Shown piece after piece: positions 32,844-43,726 of a DNA stretch of 64,000 bases. The DNA is taken from the NCBI GenBank assembly GCA_031763025.1, contig JASSKH010000025.1, positions 186,001-250,000 on the forward strand, written 5' to 3'. The translations under genes and the position numbers were made by a program. Under the pieces are notes generated by a model. It had not been told where the DNA came from, did not search any database, and saw only the letters and a list, made by a program, of their open reading frames with translations. Source of the DNA: Macrocystis pyrifera. Its lineage: Eukaryota; Sar; Phaeophyceae; Laminariales; Laminariaceae. Every line of letters begins with the position of its first letter. Within the stretch, counting starts at the first letter, position 1.

Positions 32844-33521
32844 TGGTATACAACAACAACAAACATCTATTATTTATTATAGTTTTATTTAGTACATTCT
32901 TCCTACAGCAATATACTCGCAGCGAAGTGGTTCGCGAGACCTTCGATCTGAGATTGCAATGGCTTTGCAGAACGGGATTGATGATGATGATCACCTTGGA
33001 CTATCACCCATCATGTATGCGAGCGAGCATAGGTGAGCTCTACCGCGTCCAACCCTTACCCTTTTGCGACCAGAGTGCGACCTTTAACACGCAACATCCT
33101 TATTCTCTCCGAGTACCAGGTATCCAAGATGTATCTGGTACTACTATTAATAGTACTCTATAATAGGCTCCTTCTCGTATGATACCAAGCAATACTATAG
33201 TTTATCACCTGTACAATAATAGTAAGTCTTACGACGCCGCTGATCTCAAGCTGCAAGACGGCCTGGCCAACCAAGAAGACCAGAAACAAAGGGACGTCCA
33301 CAAAATACAGACCGTACAACAATAATCCAGGGCCCTTGTCATGCATGAAAACATGCAATAATACCGGCATCACGGATGTTGCATGTTGCAGATAATATCT
33401 GAGATTGGAGATGACAGAGCGAGAGACATTCAAACGCCACGTAAAAATATTCGATTTTTCTGTGTTTCAGTCATAGGCGCTGCTGCAGGATATAATTACA
33501 TAGATATGCTGCAGGAGGACC
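32844..33521. other. No gene recognised
   Basis: Short frames without motifs. Confidence 0.4.
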
Positions 33522-33583
33522 GCAGTCGCGTTTGGGGACAACCTACTTGAGATTTGAGTGGACAGTCTCCAAAACGGGACTGC
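33522..33583. repeat. Hairpin-type short repeat, copy 2
   Basis: The arms GCAGTCGCGTTTGGGGAC and GTCTCCAAAACGGGACTGC are imperfectly complementary around a loop of about 25 bp. It is related to 16846-16906, including the shared right flank CTAAAAGGGTT. Confidence 0.55.
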
Positions 33584-34808
33584 AGCTTGTTCTAAAAGGG
33601 TTACTGGGAAGCCGCAAAGAGTATCTGCTGCGCACACGAGAATTCGATGACGCCACAGACTTGATGTTTGCTGTTTTGAAGAAACAACGCTGATGATCGT
33701 AGTTGAGGAACAACGCTGTGTGAACGCTAACGATGACAACTGCTGATATATATGTAGCGGTGATCGGCTGGTCCCACGGCCGCGTAGAAGTATGTTACTG
33801 TACTCGTAGGATAGGTCGGGTGTCGAGTGCCGACCGCCAGTGCTCTTTGACTTGCTGCGCTAGAGGCATACAAGACAAAATATAACCCAACAACAACTGT
33901 TTAACAGCAGAGCAACAAACTGGTGTATGTACTCGTACACGCCACGAGTACATGCTACTATTAATACCGTACTTACTTGAACTACTTATTATTGTACGGC
34001 AGGCTGCAGCAGTAGTACCAGGCAGGTACACAACAGCAGTGAACATTTGTACTGCTGCTCCTGCGGTACAACACGACACGAGACAGAAGAAGAGCACTAC
34101 GAACTGCATCCGGCAGCGAGAAACTTACCTGCGTGTTGCAGTGGGCACCACCTTGTTTGTTCACGCGTAGACTGGAGCGAGACTGAAGTTTGGCACGTCG
34201 GGGAAGAGATCAGCAAAAGAAGTATACAGCAGCAGCGAGTGAGACGTGGCCCAAACAAGCCCGTTAAACAACTTGCCAATACGACAAGTCTAAGTTGTCC
34301 TGCCGCCGTGCCACAACCCAGACATGCTTTCATGGTCATTCCGAAGTTCCGGACAAACTAACTGATTTTTTTCCACATACCTGTGCATTCTGAGATCCTC
34401 GATGTGTTTTCTCATTGGTTCAGTTGTCACAACATAACATGTCGATTCTCCGGACTACGTATATATCCGAAGATCTCGTGAAATTCAGCTGCAACAAGGA
34501 CTGGAACGGGATATCTAAAAAAGTTGAAACGTCTGGGAACATTCATGTGGCGCTAAAGCCATTGTATGTACGTCTATGTGGTGCTACTGGTACAGGAAGC
34601 AGTGGAGTCCCCATCACCACACCTTGAGTTTCGTTCCCGTGAGTGCATACCAGTACCTGGTATACTATAGGTACGTACTACTACCAGGTACGTGAATTTA
34701 TTTCCCCGGCCCGCATTGCGCATGGGGATGTGGGCGTATCCAGATCAGAGTGGTGAGACTGGCACGCCAGACACGATACAAACGAGTGACCCGGAAACCC
34801 GAGTACTA
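33584..34808. other. No gene recognised
   Basis: Frames of up to 104 codons overlap on both strands with no domain. Confidence 0.4.
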
Positions 34809-34869
34809 TTACGGGGGTACATAGTTAATAGGACCTATGGTATACATAAAAACCTATATATTTACCTAG
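34809..34869 (+). mobile_element. Mariner-like MITE, copy 3 (truncated)
   Basis: It begins TTACGGGGGTACATAGTTAA after a TA and matches the first 60 bp of copy 1; the right half and right terminus are missing. Confidence 0.65.
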
Positions 34870-35980
34870 TATTTTCAATTGTTCGATGCACTCACTGATA
34901 TGATAGGCCAAGCCTGAGTCAGTTCATAGAAGCCCCTCCAGGGTATATATGTATACGTATATTTGTCAAATTCTCGTACTTTTGTCAACTTTTCTCTTCG
35001 CACGAGCACTTACTTTTAGGCAAAACGCTAAGTACACGGACACGGGAAGCCCTGCCGGACACATTGGTCTAGGTCTCGGCGCGATCCGTGCACTCTGAAG
35101 CGCGTGGCAGGCGCTTAATTTTTTTTTTCCGGCGGGAGTGGATAAGACGATTTCCCTGGTTTCGGTAAAGAGGCCTTATTTTGTACGTACGTATATCGGT
35201 ACATTGCCTTGCTCTCTGTTTTCTCCCCCCGGCTCATCATACATTTTTTTTGGGTTGTTGACGGAGCACGGACCACCGCCTAGAGAACAATACACACAGC
35301 AGTGCACAGAGCGTGCTTACCTCCAGCTTCCTACAGCACCACAACCAACCCTGCTGCCCAGCAGCAGCAGTGAGCACACCTTGCGCGTATGGATGATCGT
35401 ACTGCGGCTCATTCGTACAGCAGCGTTCGTAATATACTTACAGCAGTACATACATACATACAGTAGTAGTTCTGATTGCAGTGTGTCCTACATTGCTGGT
35501 CGATAGATCCTAGAGCCAGCTGAAAGGGGATCAGTACACGTACGTTCCTCGCGTTGCATTTTACGGCGGTACTGCTGAATATATATGCTGTCGTACCTGT
35601 ACAAGCTACTCTACTGCTGTAGAAGATCGTGGCAAAGTGTTTTAGATTGCGTAAAAAACACGACATGCTAGTTGTACGAGCGCTGTTCTAGCGTATAGGT
35701 TTAAACTGCACGTGTTGGATAACATTTTCGTTTCCGCGGTTCGACTCGCACCATCCCCGTTTTTTTTTTTCTTAATCTCACTTTTGACTATTTTTGTACC
35801 ACAGAACTACAACAGAGTACTACAGCAGTAGTAATATAATAATACATTCGTCCACACCTTGCTTTTCTGAACGTATAATGTGACAGAGTGCATGCTATTT
35901 GTGTGTTTTAGCCCAAATTAAAGAGTTTGGGCGGCGCGCTTGCGTGTGGCGTGCGTTCATACCTCAACATTTCACAGCTA
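34870..35980. other. No gene recognised
   Basis: Short frames only. A B-box-like word followed by a T-run at about 35748-35770 does not fold as a tRNA. Confidence 0.4.
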
Positions 35981-36620
35981 CTCCGAATACTTGGGAGTTT
36001 ATAAAGCAAAGTATGTTCGAGAAAATACTGCTCTGCTATTCCGTAGGTACTTCGGACACTCGCAGTATTTCGGGGTTTATGTACTCGAGATACTGAGTAC
36101 TCGCAGTATTTTGAGGTTCTGTAGATACTACTGCGTATAATTTCTTCGGGCTCGCATTAACGCGGGATTCGCTTCGCGCTCGCACTAATGCGGGGTTCGC
36201 TACTGCTGCTGGCATGGATATCGCCTGTTGTGCTTCAAGTATCTCGGGGTTCTGTACCGCGGGTACTACAAGTATACAAGTACTTTCGCTGGAGACAACT
36301 TGAGCACTCAAAGCAGTCTGCTAGTATTTCGATATAATAGTATGCATGACTGCTGTGAATGCTCTCAGTATCTCGAGGTTCTGTACTGTGCGCATATATT
36401 GCCTTTACCCCAAGTAAGTATTTATGTCGTGTTTCGATACTACTGCGGTTACATACTTTAAGCAACCTGTATTCTCGGGGTTCGGTACTGCTCACACTCT
36501 CATTAACTCTCAGTATTTGGGCCTTCTCAGTACTCGCAGTAGTTTTGCCGCCTGTATTCCAATACTCTCAGTGCTCGGACTACGATTTGTTCTCGAGCAT
36601 TTACCTGTGAAACCTTGATA
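35981..36620 (+). repeat. Diverged minisatellite, CTCGCAGTATTTCGGGGTT type
   Basis: Words such as TACTCGCAGTATTT, CTCGGGGTTCTGTAC and CTCAGTATCTCGAGG recur with irregular spacing of roughly 45-110 bp. Frames across it give repeated VFRYY-like peptides and are not taken as genes. Confidence 0.5.
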
Positions 36621-37104
36621 TTATACCCTGAGCACCAAGAAACATTTATTCTGGGGGAACATATATATTGTAGTACCTGTAGTATGTATGTATATGCTGC
36701 ACCTTATTACTCAGCCGGTCACAAAGTATTATGGCGCAACCTCGACCTCGCGCAACTTTTATGTACTTACGAATTAATCGCCGCGAGTCAGCTGGATAAA
36801 TATATCTCAACTTACCGATACTCTATAATATGTTATTGTAGTAATTAATGATCCCACACTAATTCCGCGAACAGCAGTATAATATAGTATGTCCTCAAAA
36901 ATATGATGTGTGTGTTCTTCACGTTAAAATGATGGGTGGGTGCAGGTGCTACTTCTAAAAAAGTGTGCGCAGGGTTTCATACGAGAATTATTCTTTCGCT
37001 CTTGCGCCACTCCCCTATTAATGCGGCACCCCCCGGAGGGGAACCTTGTATATATTAGATAGACCGATATTAACAGGTCCTTTTTGGCCGGTACGGAAAA
37101 GTTG

Positions 37105-37690
37105 TGCATAAGATCTACTGTAGATCATATAGATCCTACCCCGTGAAACATAATATGCAGATCATGCAAGTCAATGATCATACAGATCCACCCAGAGAAC
37201 AAGGTCGCGTAAAGATCATACAAACAATACAGGTACTACCCAGCCAAACATGTAGTGTGAAGTATCTAATAATAGCTCGTACAGATCCCATCCAGACAAA
37301 AATGTATGGAAGATCTAATAATAGACCGCGTACAGATCCCATCCAGGAGAACGAGTGTGCAGCATCTAGATCATACAAATCCCTTTAGCGAAATAGGATC
37401 CAGATCCCTCAGATCATGCAGATCCATCAGTGAAATTTATATGATGTAGGTCCTGCAGATAGATCGTACAGATCCCACCCAGGTAGTAAACATGTATGTG
37501 CGAAATATCTAGTCTAAGACCGTGTAGATCCCACCCAGGCGAACATGTGTGAAATATCTATATCCTACAAATCCCACGCAATGTCAAACATATGTGTGAA
37601 GTATCTAGATCACACAGATCCCACCCAGGCAAACATGGCATGTGTGAAATATCTAGATCATACAGATCCCCCATCAGTGGAATATGATTA
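37105..37690 (+). repeat. Minisatellite with GATCNTACAGATCCCACCCA unit
   Basis: About ten diverged units of 55-65 bp carry TAGATCATACAGATCC, CACCCAGG and AACATGTGTGAA(A/G)TATC. A shorter related tract occurs at 49200-49335. Confidence 0.65.
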
Positions 37691-37744
37691 AGATCCCGCA
37701 GAGCATCACAGGTGGACACTCGGCTTCAGCCACGGGGTGGTAGG

Positions 37745-38110
37745 CAAGGGACCCCGTACAGGGTTTATGTGTTGTGCTACCCTGTACAGGGTATACCATC
37801 TCTCGGGGTAGCCCTTTCTCATGACCCTGTACAGGGTTCGACCGGAGGACCCTGTACAGGGTTCGACCGGAGGACCCTGTACAGGGTTAATGTGTTGTGC
37901 TACCCTGTACAGGGTATACCATCTCTTGGGGTGCCCCTTTCTCATGACCCTGTACAGGGTTCGACCGGAGGACCCTGTACAGGGTCAGGGCAGTCAGATG
38001 CTGGTCGGGGGTCAACTCGTTGACCTCGTACAGGGTCAGACCCTGCACAGGGTCAAGGCAGTCATACACGGTACGGGGATCAATTCGCTGACCCTGTACA
38101 GGGTCGAACG
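37745..38110 (+). repeat. Palindrome array with CCCTGTACAGGG core
   Basis: Eight perfect copies of the 12-bp palindrome CCCTGTACAGGG and three single-base variants lie between about 37751 and 38104. They form a higher-order unit of about 120 bp (palindrome, TATACCATCTCT, GGGGT, CTTTCTCATGA, then palindromes joined by TTCGACCGGAGG). The last copies lie in the same open frame as the downstream gag. Confidence 0.8.
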
Positions 38111-39193
38111 GGCTTACCCGATTCAGGGTTTATCTCGCGGAACCTGTGCAGAGAGTTTTGTATTTGGACCCTTTGCAGGGTTGCACCAGCGGACCCTGGG
38201 GGCGACTGGTTTGACGCATTATATACCCAGCAGATATGTTCTGTTGAGACGCGATCGGGTCATATATATATACTATTATTATTATTATTATTATTATTAT
38301 TGGTTATCGTTGGCCTGAAAGCGAAGCGTGTCCGTCCGAACGATGATGAGTTCGGAGACATAGTGGCACTCGAGCACATTGCTCTGTTGGGTGAAGGCCA
38401 CTGCCTGACCCTTATCCAACAGTTAGTAACGGGTCAGATTGATACTAGTTCGACGAAAGTGTCATCTGAACCCGACACACCTGGGTCATTTACCGCACCT
38501 GCCACATGGCAGGAAATGACCCGGGCGTTGCTCGATCTTTTAATGCCGGCGAATTCTATCGACGAATGCGCCAGGCAGATTGCTTCTTTTACTCAAAAGA
38601 GTGCGGAAACCGTTTCCGCTTACGCTATGAGGTTTAGGACTATTCTATCCCAGTTCCAAGCAGCCGTCGACCGTGTCGATGACAATCGTACAACTTGGAA
38701 TGCGATGACTGTTGCTTTGTGGCAACAGGGGCTAGCGCCCAACGTCCGCTGTTTACAACTAACAGATAAACCAGCGACGTCTTTGAAAGAAGCAATCGAA
38801 CGTGCTCGCCGGCATGAAGCCTCTGGCTTAGCCGGGGGGCACGTCAGCGCCCTGTATCATCAAGTGCCTCATCGTGCGCTTGATCGCCTTGCCTCAAAAC
38901 CGCCCGCTCAGAACCGTACGAGCGACAGCCGAGGGAAAGGTGGGGGTGCCGGAGGTGGAGCGCACGGAAAACGTGCGAAAGGTCGCTCGCCGTCGAGTAA
39001 CCGTTCTCCCCCATCCAATCACCCGGATAGGGTGTGTTCGTATCCCCCTTGCCGCAGCAAGAAGGGTCATACGATCGACCAGTGCTGGACGCGGACCCGC
39101 GAACAGCGCCAACCCGGAGCATCCAACAACCGCGGGAAAAGCAAGAAAAAGAAGAGGATGCCGAGCTCGGAGGAGGACGACGGCTCCGAGTAG
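38024..39193 (+). CDS. Gag polyprotein of the Ty3-type element
   Basis: The frame is open from after a TGA (38021-38023) to TAG at 39191-39193. It passes through the last palindrome units and a (TTA)n tract (about 38273-38299, about ten Leu). There is no ATG until deep inside the gag domain, so the true start is unclear. The core (about 38480-38830) is retrotransposon-gag-like, with helical text such as RALLDLL and TVSAYAMRFRTIL. It is followed by a basic linker and a zinc knuckle variant C-x4-C-x5-H-x4-C (starting CSYPPC) and a Lys/Arg-rich then acidic end. It would form the particle and bind RNA. Confidence 0.72.
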   Translation, partial: PRTGSDPAQGQGSHTRYGDQFADPVQGRTGLPDSGFISRNLCREFCIWTLCRVAPADPGGDWFDALYTQQICSVETRSGHIYILLLLLLLLLLVIVGLKAKRVRPNDDEFGDIVALEHIALLGEGHCLTLIQQLVTGQIDTSSTKVSSEPDTPGSFTAPATWQEMTRALLDLLMPANSIDECARQIASFTQKSAETVSAYAMRFRTILSQFQAAVDRVDDNRTTWNAMTVALWQQGLAPNVRCLQLTDKPATSLKEAIERARRHEASGLAGGHVSALYHQVPHRALDRLASKPPAQNRTSDSRGKGGGAGGGAHGKRAKGRSPSSNRSPPSNHPDRVCSYPPCRSKKGHTIDQCWTRTREQRQPGASNNRGKSKKKKRMPSSEEDDGSE

Positions 39194-41059
39194 AGGTGCC
39201 CAGGTGCTTGGTCGTCCGTAGCACTTGGGATTTGCAGGTCTGCTGTTGCCGTCGAAAACAGTCGACAGGGCGTAAAGAAATCTAAACAATTTCTTGCGTC
39301 GCTTGTAAGTCATTCAGAGAGTAGTAAGAGTTGTCCCGCACAGCACCCCGTGGTTGCTGTGAGTTGTTCGGGTATGTGTGATCCAACTACTGTTGATTGT
39401 CCATCGTCTGTACCTCATCGTGGGCAGAAGAGGGACACTGCTAGTAATACCGCGGCCTCCGTAGAGTCGAAATCGAAACGCCGTCGTTCCGTTCAGAAGT
39501 GTACAGCAGTAGACAGCAGAAGTCTTGGTGATCATAATAAGAAAAGTATTTCGTGGTTCAGCTCGTCACTGTCCCAGAAAAACCCGTATTTGACTCTGTC
39601 TTTCTCATCCCAGCGAATTCGTATTCCTGGTAGTATCAATGGTCTTTTCGTCCCAGATTTGACCATCGACACTGCAAGCGACATTACATGTGTTTCATTA
39701 TCGTTTTTGAAATGCCACCCAACGTTATATAAGGCCATACTTGAGCCTGTCCCATCGTCGTGCATGTCTCTGAGTGCAGCTAATGGCTCCCCACTCGAGA
39801 TTTTGGGATTCGTTAAATTGTCAGTCACGTTGGCTGATATTACTCGTTGTATAGATGCGCTAGTCATCTCGTCTCTTGGTCCTGACCAGATATTACTTGA
39901 TAATGATGTAATGTCGCGGTTTGGTGCTGTACTGGACTGGAAAAACCAGCAATTAAATTTTTCTTCGAGTACTGTGTCTATTCCAGCTACCCATCGGTCT
40001 TCTGATCATCGTTCAGATTCGACCGGGTCTACTGTATCTCACTCTGTTGCCGCAGTGCACAAAGATGCAGAAATACATGCTGTGAAATTACGCAACCGTA
40101 TCAATTTACGTCCCCGACACGGCGCCGTTATCACCGCGTTCACAGACGTAAAACCGTCCCAAGATACTGAAGTTGTGATTGAACCGCGCATACTCTCTGA
40201 AAACGAGATGTCATGTGATGTTTTTCCGGTTGAATTTGAGCGAGTTATTGTAGCTCGCACTGTAGCCACATGGCTAGCGTCCGACGGTTCCGTAGCCGTG
40301 CAGGTCGCCAATCCGTCGTCCGAATCTCTTGCCCTACATACTGGATTAGAGATTGGGAATTTGTCGAGTGTAGCCGTAGTGTCTCCTGCTCAATTGCATG
40401 TGCATGCTGTAGCAGCGACACCCAAGACACCGACTGAAATTGCAGCCGCTCGTGCCGAAATTGCTGCACCTTTGGCCAAGGCATTTGTTGACTCTACCTT
40501 CACCGTTGAACAACAGTCAGCAATTTTAGACCTTTGTGCAAAGTATCGTCCCGTTTTATCGTTATCTAGAGCAGAACTAGGCAAATGCACTACTGCCGAA
40601 GCCACCTTTCCTCTGCCTGATAATACTAAGCCGGTTAGTCGCCGTCCGTACCGCGCTAACCCACGCACTGAAGCTATCATTAACAAGTGTGTTCAAGATA
40701 TGCTTGCTGACGATATCATTGAAGAGCGCTCGAGTCCGTGGGCCTCTCCCGTGACGATTGTTGCCCGTAAAGATGGACAACCTCGGTTTTGTGTAGACTA
40801 TCGGAGCACTATCAACAAACACCTCATCCGTAAAACTTGGCCGATGGCGAACCTAGAAGAGAATATCGACATGGTCGAGGAGCTCAGTTCATCAGCGTTG
40901 CCGATGTCCAAAGCGCTTATTGGCAGATTCCTGTTCATCCCGATCATATTGCATATACTGCGTTCGTCACCAACTCTGGCAAGTATTGTTATAAACGGAT
41001 GCCGTTCGGCGTTTGCAATGCTCCGTGGCTTTTTACAGAAATGGCACATAAAACGTTAG
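39194..41059 (+). CDS. Pol part 1: protease and N-terminal reverse transcriptase
   Basis: The frame continues directly from gag across a single TAG; no other stop occurs until 41059. Counting from 39350, an aspartic protease motif IDTAS is at 106-110 with a later ILLDNDVMSRFG. RT begins near residue 420 (PVSRRPYRANPR, then EERSSPWASPVTIVARKDG, CVDYRSTINKH). Coherent RT ends near 40880 at IDMVEE; beyond that the frame gives unrelated residues, and the RT continues in another frame. The protease would process the polyprotein. Confidence 0.78.
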   Translation, partial: RCPGAWSSVALGICRSAVAVENSRQGVKKSKQFLASLVSHSESSKSCPAQHPVVAVSCSGMCDPTTVDCPSSVPHRGQKRDTASNTAASVESKSKRRRSVQKCTAVDSRSLGDHNKKSISWFSSSLSQKNPYLTLSFSSQRIRIPGSINGLFVPDLTIDTASDITCVSLSFLKCHPTLYKAILEPVPSSCMSLSAANGSPLEILGFVKLSVTLADITRCIDALVISSLGPDQILLDNDVMSRFGAVLDWKNQQLNFSSSTVSIPATHRSSDHRSDSTGSTVSHSVAAVHKDAEIHAVKLRNRINLRPRHGAVITAFTDVKPSQDTEVVIEPRILSENEMSCDVFPVEFERVIVARTVATWLASDGSVAVQVANPSSESLALHTGLEIGNLSSVAVVSPAQLHVHAVAATPKTPTEIAAARAEIAAPLAKAFVDSTFTVEQQSAILDLCAKYRPVLSLSRAELGKCTTAEATFPLPDNTKPVSRRPYRANPRTEAIINKCVQDMLADDIIEERSSPWASPVTIVARKDGQPRFCVDYRSTINKHLIRKTWPMANLEENIDMVEELSSSALPMSKALIGRFLFIPIILHILRSSPTLASIVINGCRSAFAMLRGFLQKWHIKR

Positions 41060-42108
41060 GACACATCCCCGAGTTACTCGTGTATATGGATGATCTTTGT
41101 GTATTGTCCTCAACTTGGGAGAATCATGTGAAATCATTGGAAAGCATGTTTGTAGCGTTGCAAACAGCTGGTCTCACATTGAAGCCGTCGAAGTTATCGT
41201 TTGGCCCTAAATCGGTCGTATATTTAGGCCACGTAATTTCCGCTGAAGGAGTAGCAGTTGGGGAAGATCGTATCAAAGCTATTCAAGAGCTACCAACCCC
41301 TACTTGCATCAAAGACCTCCGTTCAGTTTTAGGTGTTTTAAATTTTGTGAGGCGGTTCGTACCGAACTTTGCAGAAATTACAGCACCACTCGTTGATCTC
41401 ACTCGTAAGGATTTCGCAACCCGCCCACGCTTCAAGAAAGCCTGGGGTAACGCACAAAATACTGCGTTCGCCCACATCAAACGTTTACTGGTGTCGGCTC
41501 CCGTGTTGAATTTTCCAGATTACGACCGTGAGTTCGTTGTGCATGTAGATGCTAGTGAGGTTGGAGTTGGTGCGTTTCTTGCCCAACCGTCGAAAAATGA
41601 CGAGTCGAAGCATGATCTTGACATTATCGCGTATTTTAGTCAACGGTTCAAGCACGGGCAACGCCATTACTCAGCGTCGATGAAAGAGTGTTGTGGAGTT
41701 GTACTCGCACTAGCTCACTGGCGACCGTATTTGTTTGGGAGACATTTTACGGTGATTACTGACCACCAAGCTCTGACCCATCTATACTACATGCAAGACA
41801 CTTCGAACATGCTTACCCGTTGGGCTATTGCTCTTCAAAATTTTGACTTCACTGTCAAGCATGTAGCGGGGAAATTAAACGTAGTACCCGACGCGTTGTC
41901 GCGATTGTTTGGTGAAGTAGAGGAAGAACCGTTACCGCAAGAACCGGCCCTCGCGTCCATCTGCCGCAACGTTCCAAGCGACAGACCGTATCGTGAGCCA
42001 GGGCCGCGCGACTTCCAAGTCTCTTCACAAAACCTCGAAGATGTCGACATAGTGCATAATGATAGCGAATTGTTTGCTAGTGCCGTGTCCGTTTTTTCCG
42101 TTAATTGA
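40875..42108 (+). CDS. Pol part 2: C-terminal RT and RNase H
   Basis: Continuation after a frameshift at about 40870-40895. Counting from 40837, RT motif A is SVADVQSAYW (Asp23), followed by MPFGVCNAP and the catalytic YMDD at 83-86. RNase H has HVDAS (Asp238), SMKECCG (Glu284), ITDHQAL (Asp309) and VPDALSR (Asp352). All catalytic residues are present. The frame ends with TGA at 42106-42108 just after a T6 run (42092-42097), where reading must shift by one to enter the integrase part. Confidence 0.82.
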
Positions 42109-43726
42109 CCCAGCAAAATTGCTGGAGGAACAAAGTGCTGAGTTCGGTCCGTATATCGAATATCTGAAAGCACCCGTTACTGTTCCCGTTCCGGATGGTG
42201 AAAGTAAAAGCAGCATGAGTCATTATTTCTTGAACGAAAACGTTTTATTCCGGTCGTATTTGCCGGGGTATTTGCGCAAACGTAGTTCGTTCCGTGACCA
42301 GCTAGTTGTGCCGACCGCTTTACGGAAATTTGTCGTTCATTCGTGTCATGACTTACCGTCGTCGGGTGGTCATTTAGCTTTTAAAGCAACGTTCGACAAA
42401 ATCCGAGATCGTTATTGGTGGCACACTATGTCGAAAGACGTAGCTAAGCACATTAAATGCTGCTCATCGTGCCAACACCGCAAGAAATCCCATCGTACGC
42501 CGAAATTGCCTGTTGGTCACCGTCCCGTTTCCCGCCCGTTTCAATGCGTGGCTATTGACTTAGTAGAGTACAAATCGTCGTCGAATAACTCGAAGTATGT
42601 CATGTCCGTGATTGACCACATGACTCGTTTTCTCGTGTTGGTCGCGATTAGCGACAAATCAGCCGCCACAATCGCCCGAGTTCTTGTAGAACGCGTGTTC
42701 TCTGTTTTCTCTGCTCCGGAAACTTTGCATTCGGACCAAGGTAGTGAGTTTGAAAACGAACTCGTCAAGGAGTTGCAAGCCGTTTTGGGGTTTAAAAAGA
42801 CGCGCACGTCAGCGTACCGCCCACAGGGCAACTCCGTCTTAGAGCGTGTGCATAGTACTTTGCACAACATGTTGGCGATGTACGTAAATGTTAAATACGA
42901 CAATTGGGCAGAATTACTACCGTTTATTCAGCTCGCGCACAACACAGCGTATAACAAAACGCTCGAAGACACCCCGCATTTTTTAATTTTCGGCCGTAGA
43001 GCTTCGTTACCCGTTGACATTATTCTCGGCGTCCCGTGCACGTCTGGTTCTGGAACACGATTGGAATACTCCCGTCGTACCGTTGAAAATCTGCAACTCG
43101 CTTACGAAATTGCTCGTCGCAATTTACAGGAACGTACCGATAAGCAGACAGAATCTAACGAGAAATTATCCTTTCCGCAATATCAGCAGGGAGATCAAGT
43201 GTTAGTACACCGCCCCTATACCGTTGCTGACGGACCCAACCCCAAACTTATTAGTCCCTGGCGTGGTCCATTTACTGTTCGGTCCCAACTATCACCCGTG
43301 ATTTATCGTGTTGCGAGAGATGGCGAACTTGCGGAAACATCAGTTCATTTAGGTCGTATGAAGGCATACCATGATGACGCGTCTAACTCAGTACCGGATT
43401 TTACAGCACTGGACGATTTCTTTTTAGGAACTACGTTGCCGGTACCTGACTTAGACGGCTCTGTGCTCACCGTGCACATCGGCCCGTATGCTATTGAAGC
43501 AATTGAAAGTCATAAGCGTGGCCCTGGTAAAGCCTCGCCGACTAATTTCCAATACCACTTTCTCGTGAAAGATAAACCGTCTAGTTTGGGTATTTGGAGA
43601 CATGGCAACATCGTGCCACAATGTCATGAGATGATCAGATCGTATCGTACGAGGATCCTAGCTGAAGATCCGCATGCATTTGATCGTCCAAAACGTAAGC
43701 GAGACGTCGTCGACTCGTTACCCTGA
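42059..43726 (+). CDS. Pol part 3: integrase with chromodomain-like C-terminus
   Basis: Counting from 42059, the zinc-binding HHCC region is at about 97-138 (CHD, GGH, then CSSC). The catalytic core has Asp167 (AIDLVEY), Asp226 (HSDQGSEF) and Glu262 (NSVLERVHS), a classic DD35E spacing. The GPF-like region contains GDQVLVHR and SPWRGPF. The tail (about 475-545) reads PYAIEAIESHK, then FQYHFLVKD, WRHGN and CHEMIRSY, which matches the layout of a chromodomain (conserved aromatic, KW-like core, WxPxxN-like). Such tails steer insertion to heterochromatin in chromoviruses. The frame is intact and ends at 43726. Confidence 0.83.
   Translation: MIANCLLVPCPFFPLIDPAKLLEEQSAEFGPYIEYLKAPVTVPVPDGESKSSMSHYFLNENVLFRSYLPGYLRKRSSFRDQLVVPTALRKFVVHSCHDLPSSGGHLAFKATFDKIRDRYWWHTMSKDVAKHIKCCSSCQHRKKSHRTPKLPVGHRPVSRPFQCVAIDLVEYKSSSNNSKYVMSVIDHMTRFLVLVAISDKSAATIARVLVERVFSVFSAPETLHSDQGSEFENELVKELQAVLGFKKTRTSAYRPQGNSVLERVHSTLHNMLAMYVNVKYDNWAELLPFIQLAHNTAYNKTLEDTPHFLIFGRRASLPVDIILGVPCTSGSGTRLEYSRRTVENLQLAYEIARRNLQERTDKQTESNEKLSFPQYQQGDQVLVHRPYTVADGPNPKLISPWRGPFTVRSQLSPVIYRVARDGELAETSVHLGRMKAYHDDASNSVPDFTALDDFFLGTTLPVPDLDGSVLTVHIGPYAIEAIESHKRGPGKASPTNFQYHFLVKDKPSSLGIWRHGNIVPQCHEMIRSYRTRILAEDPHAFDRPKRKRDVVDSLP

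Noticed and set aside
35735..35775. GGTTCGACTCG followed by a long T-run, like a tRNA end with a Pol III terminator
   Set aside because: The T-stem does not pair and no matching 5' acceptor or A box is present.
37706..38023. Frames of PVQGSTGGPCTG-type on both strands
   Set aside because: Translations of the palindrome array; open in several frames because of the repeat.
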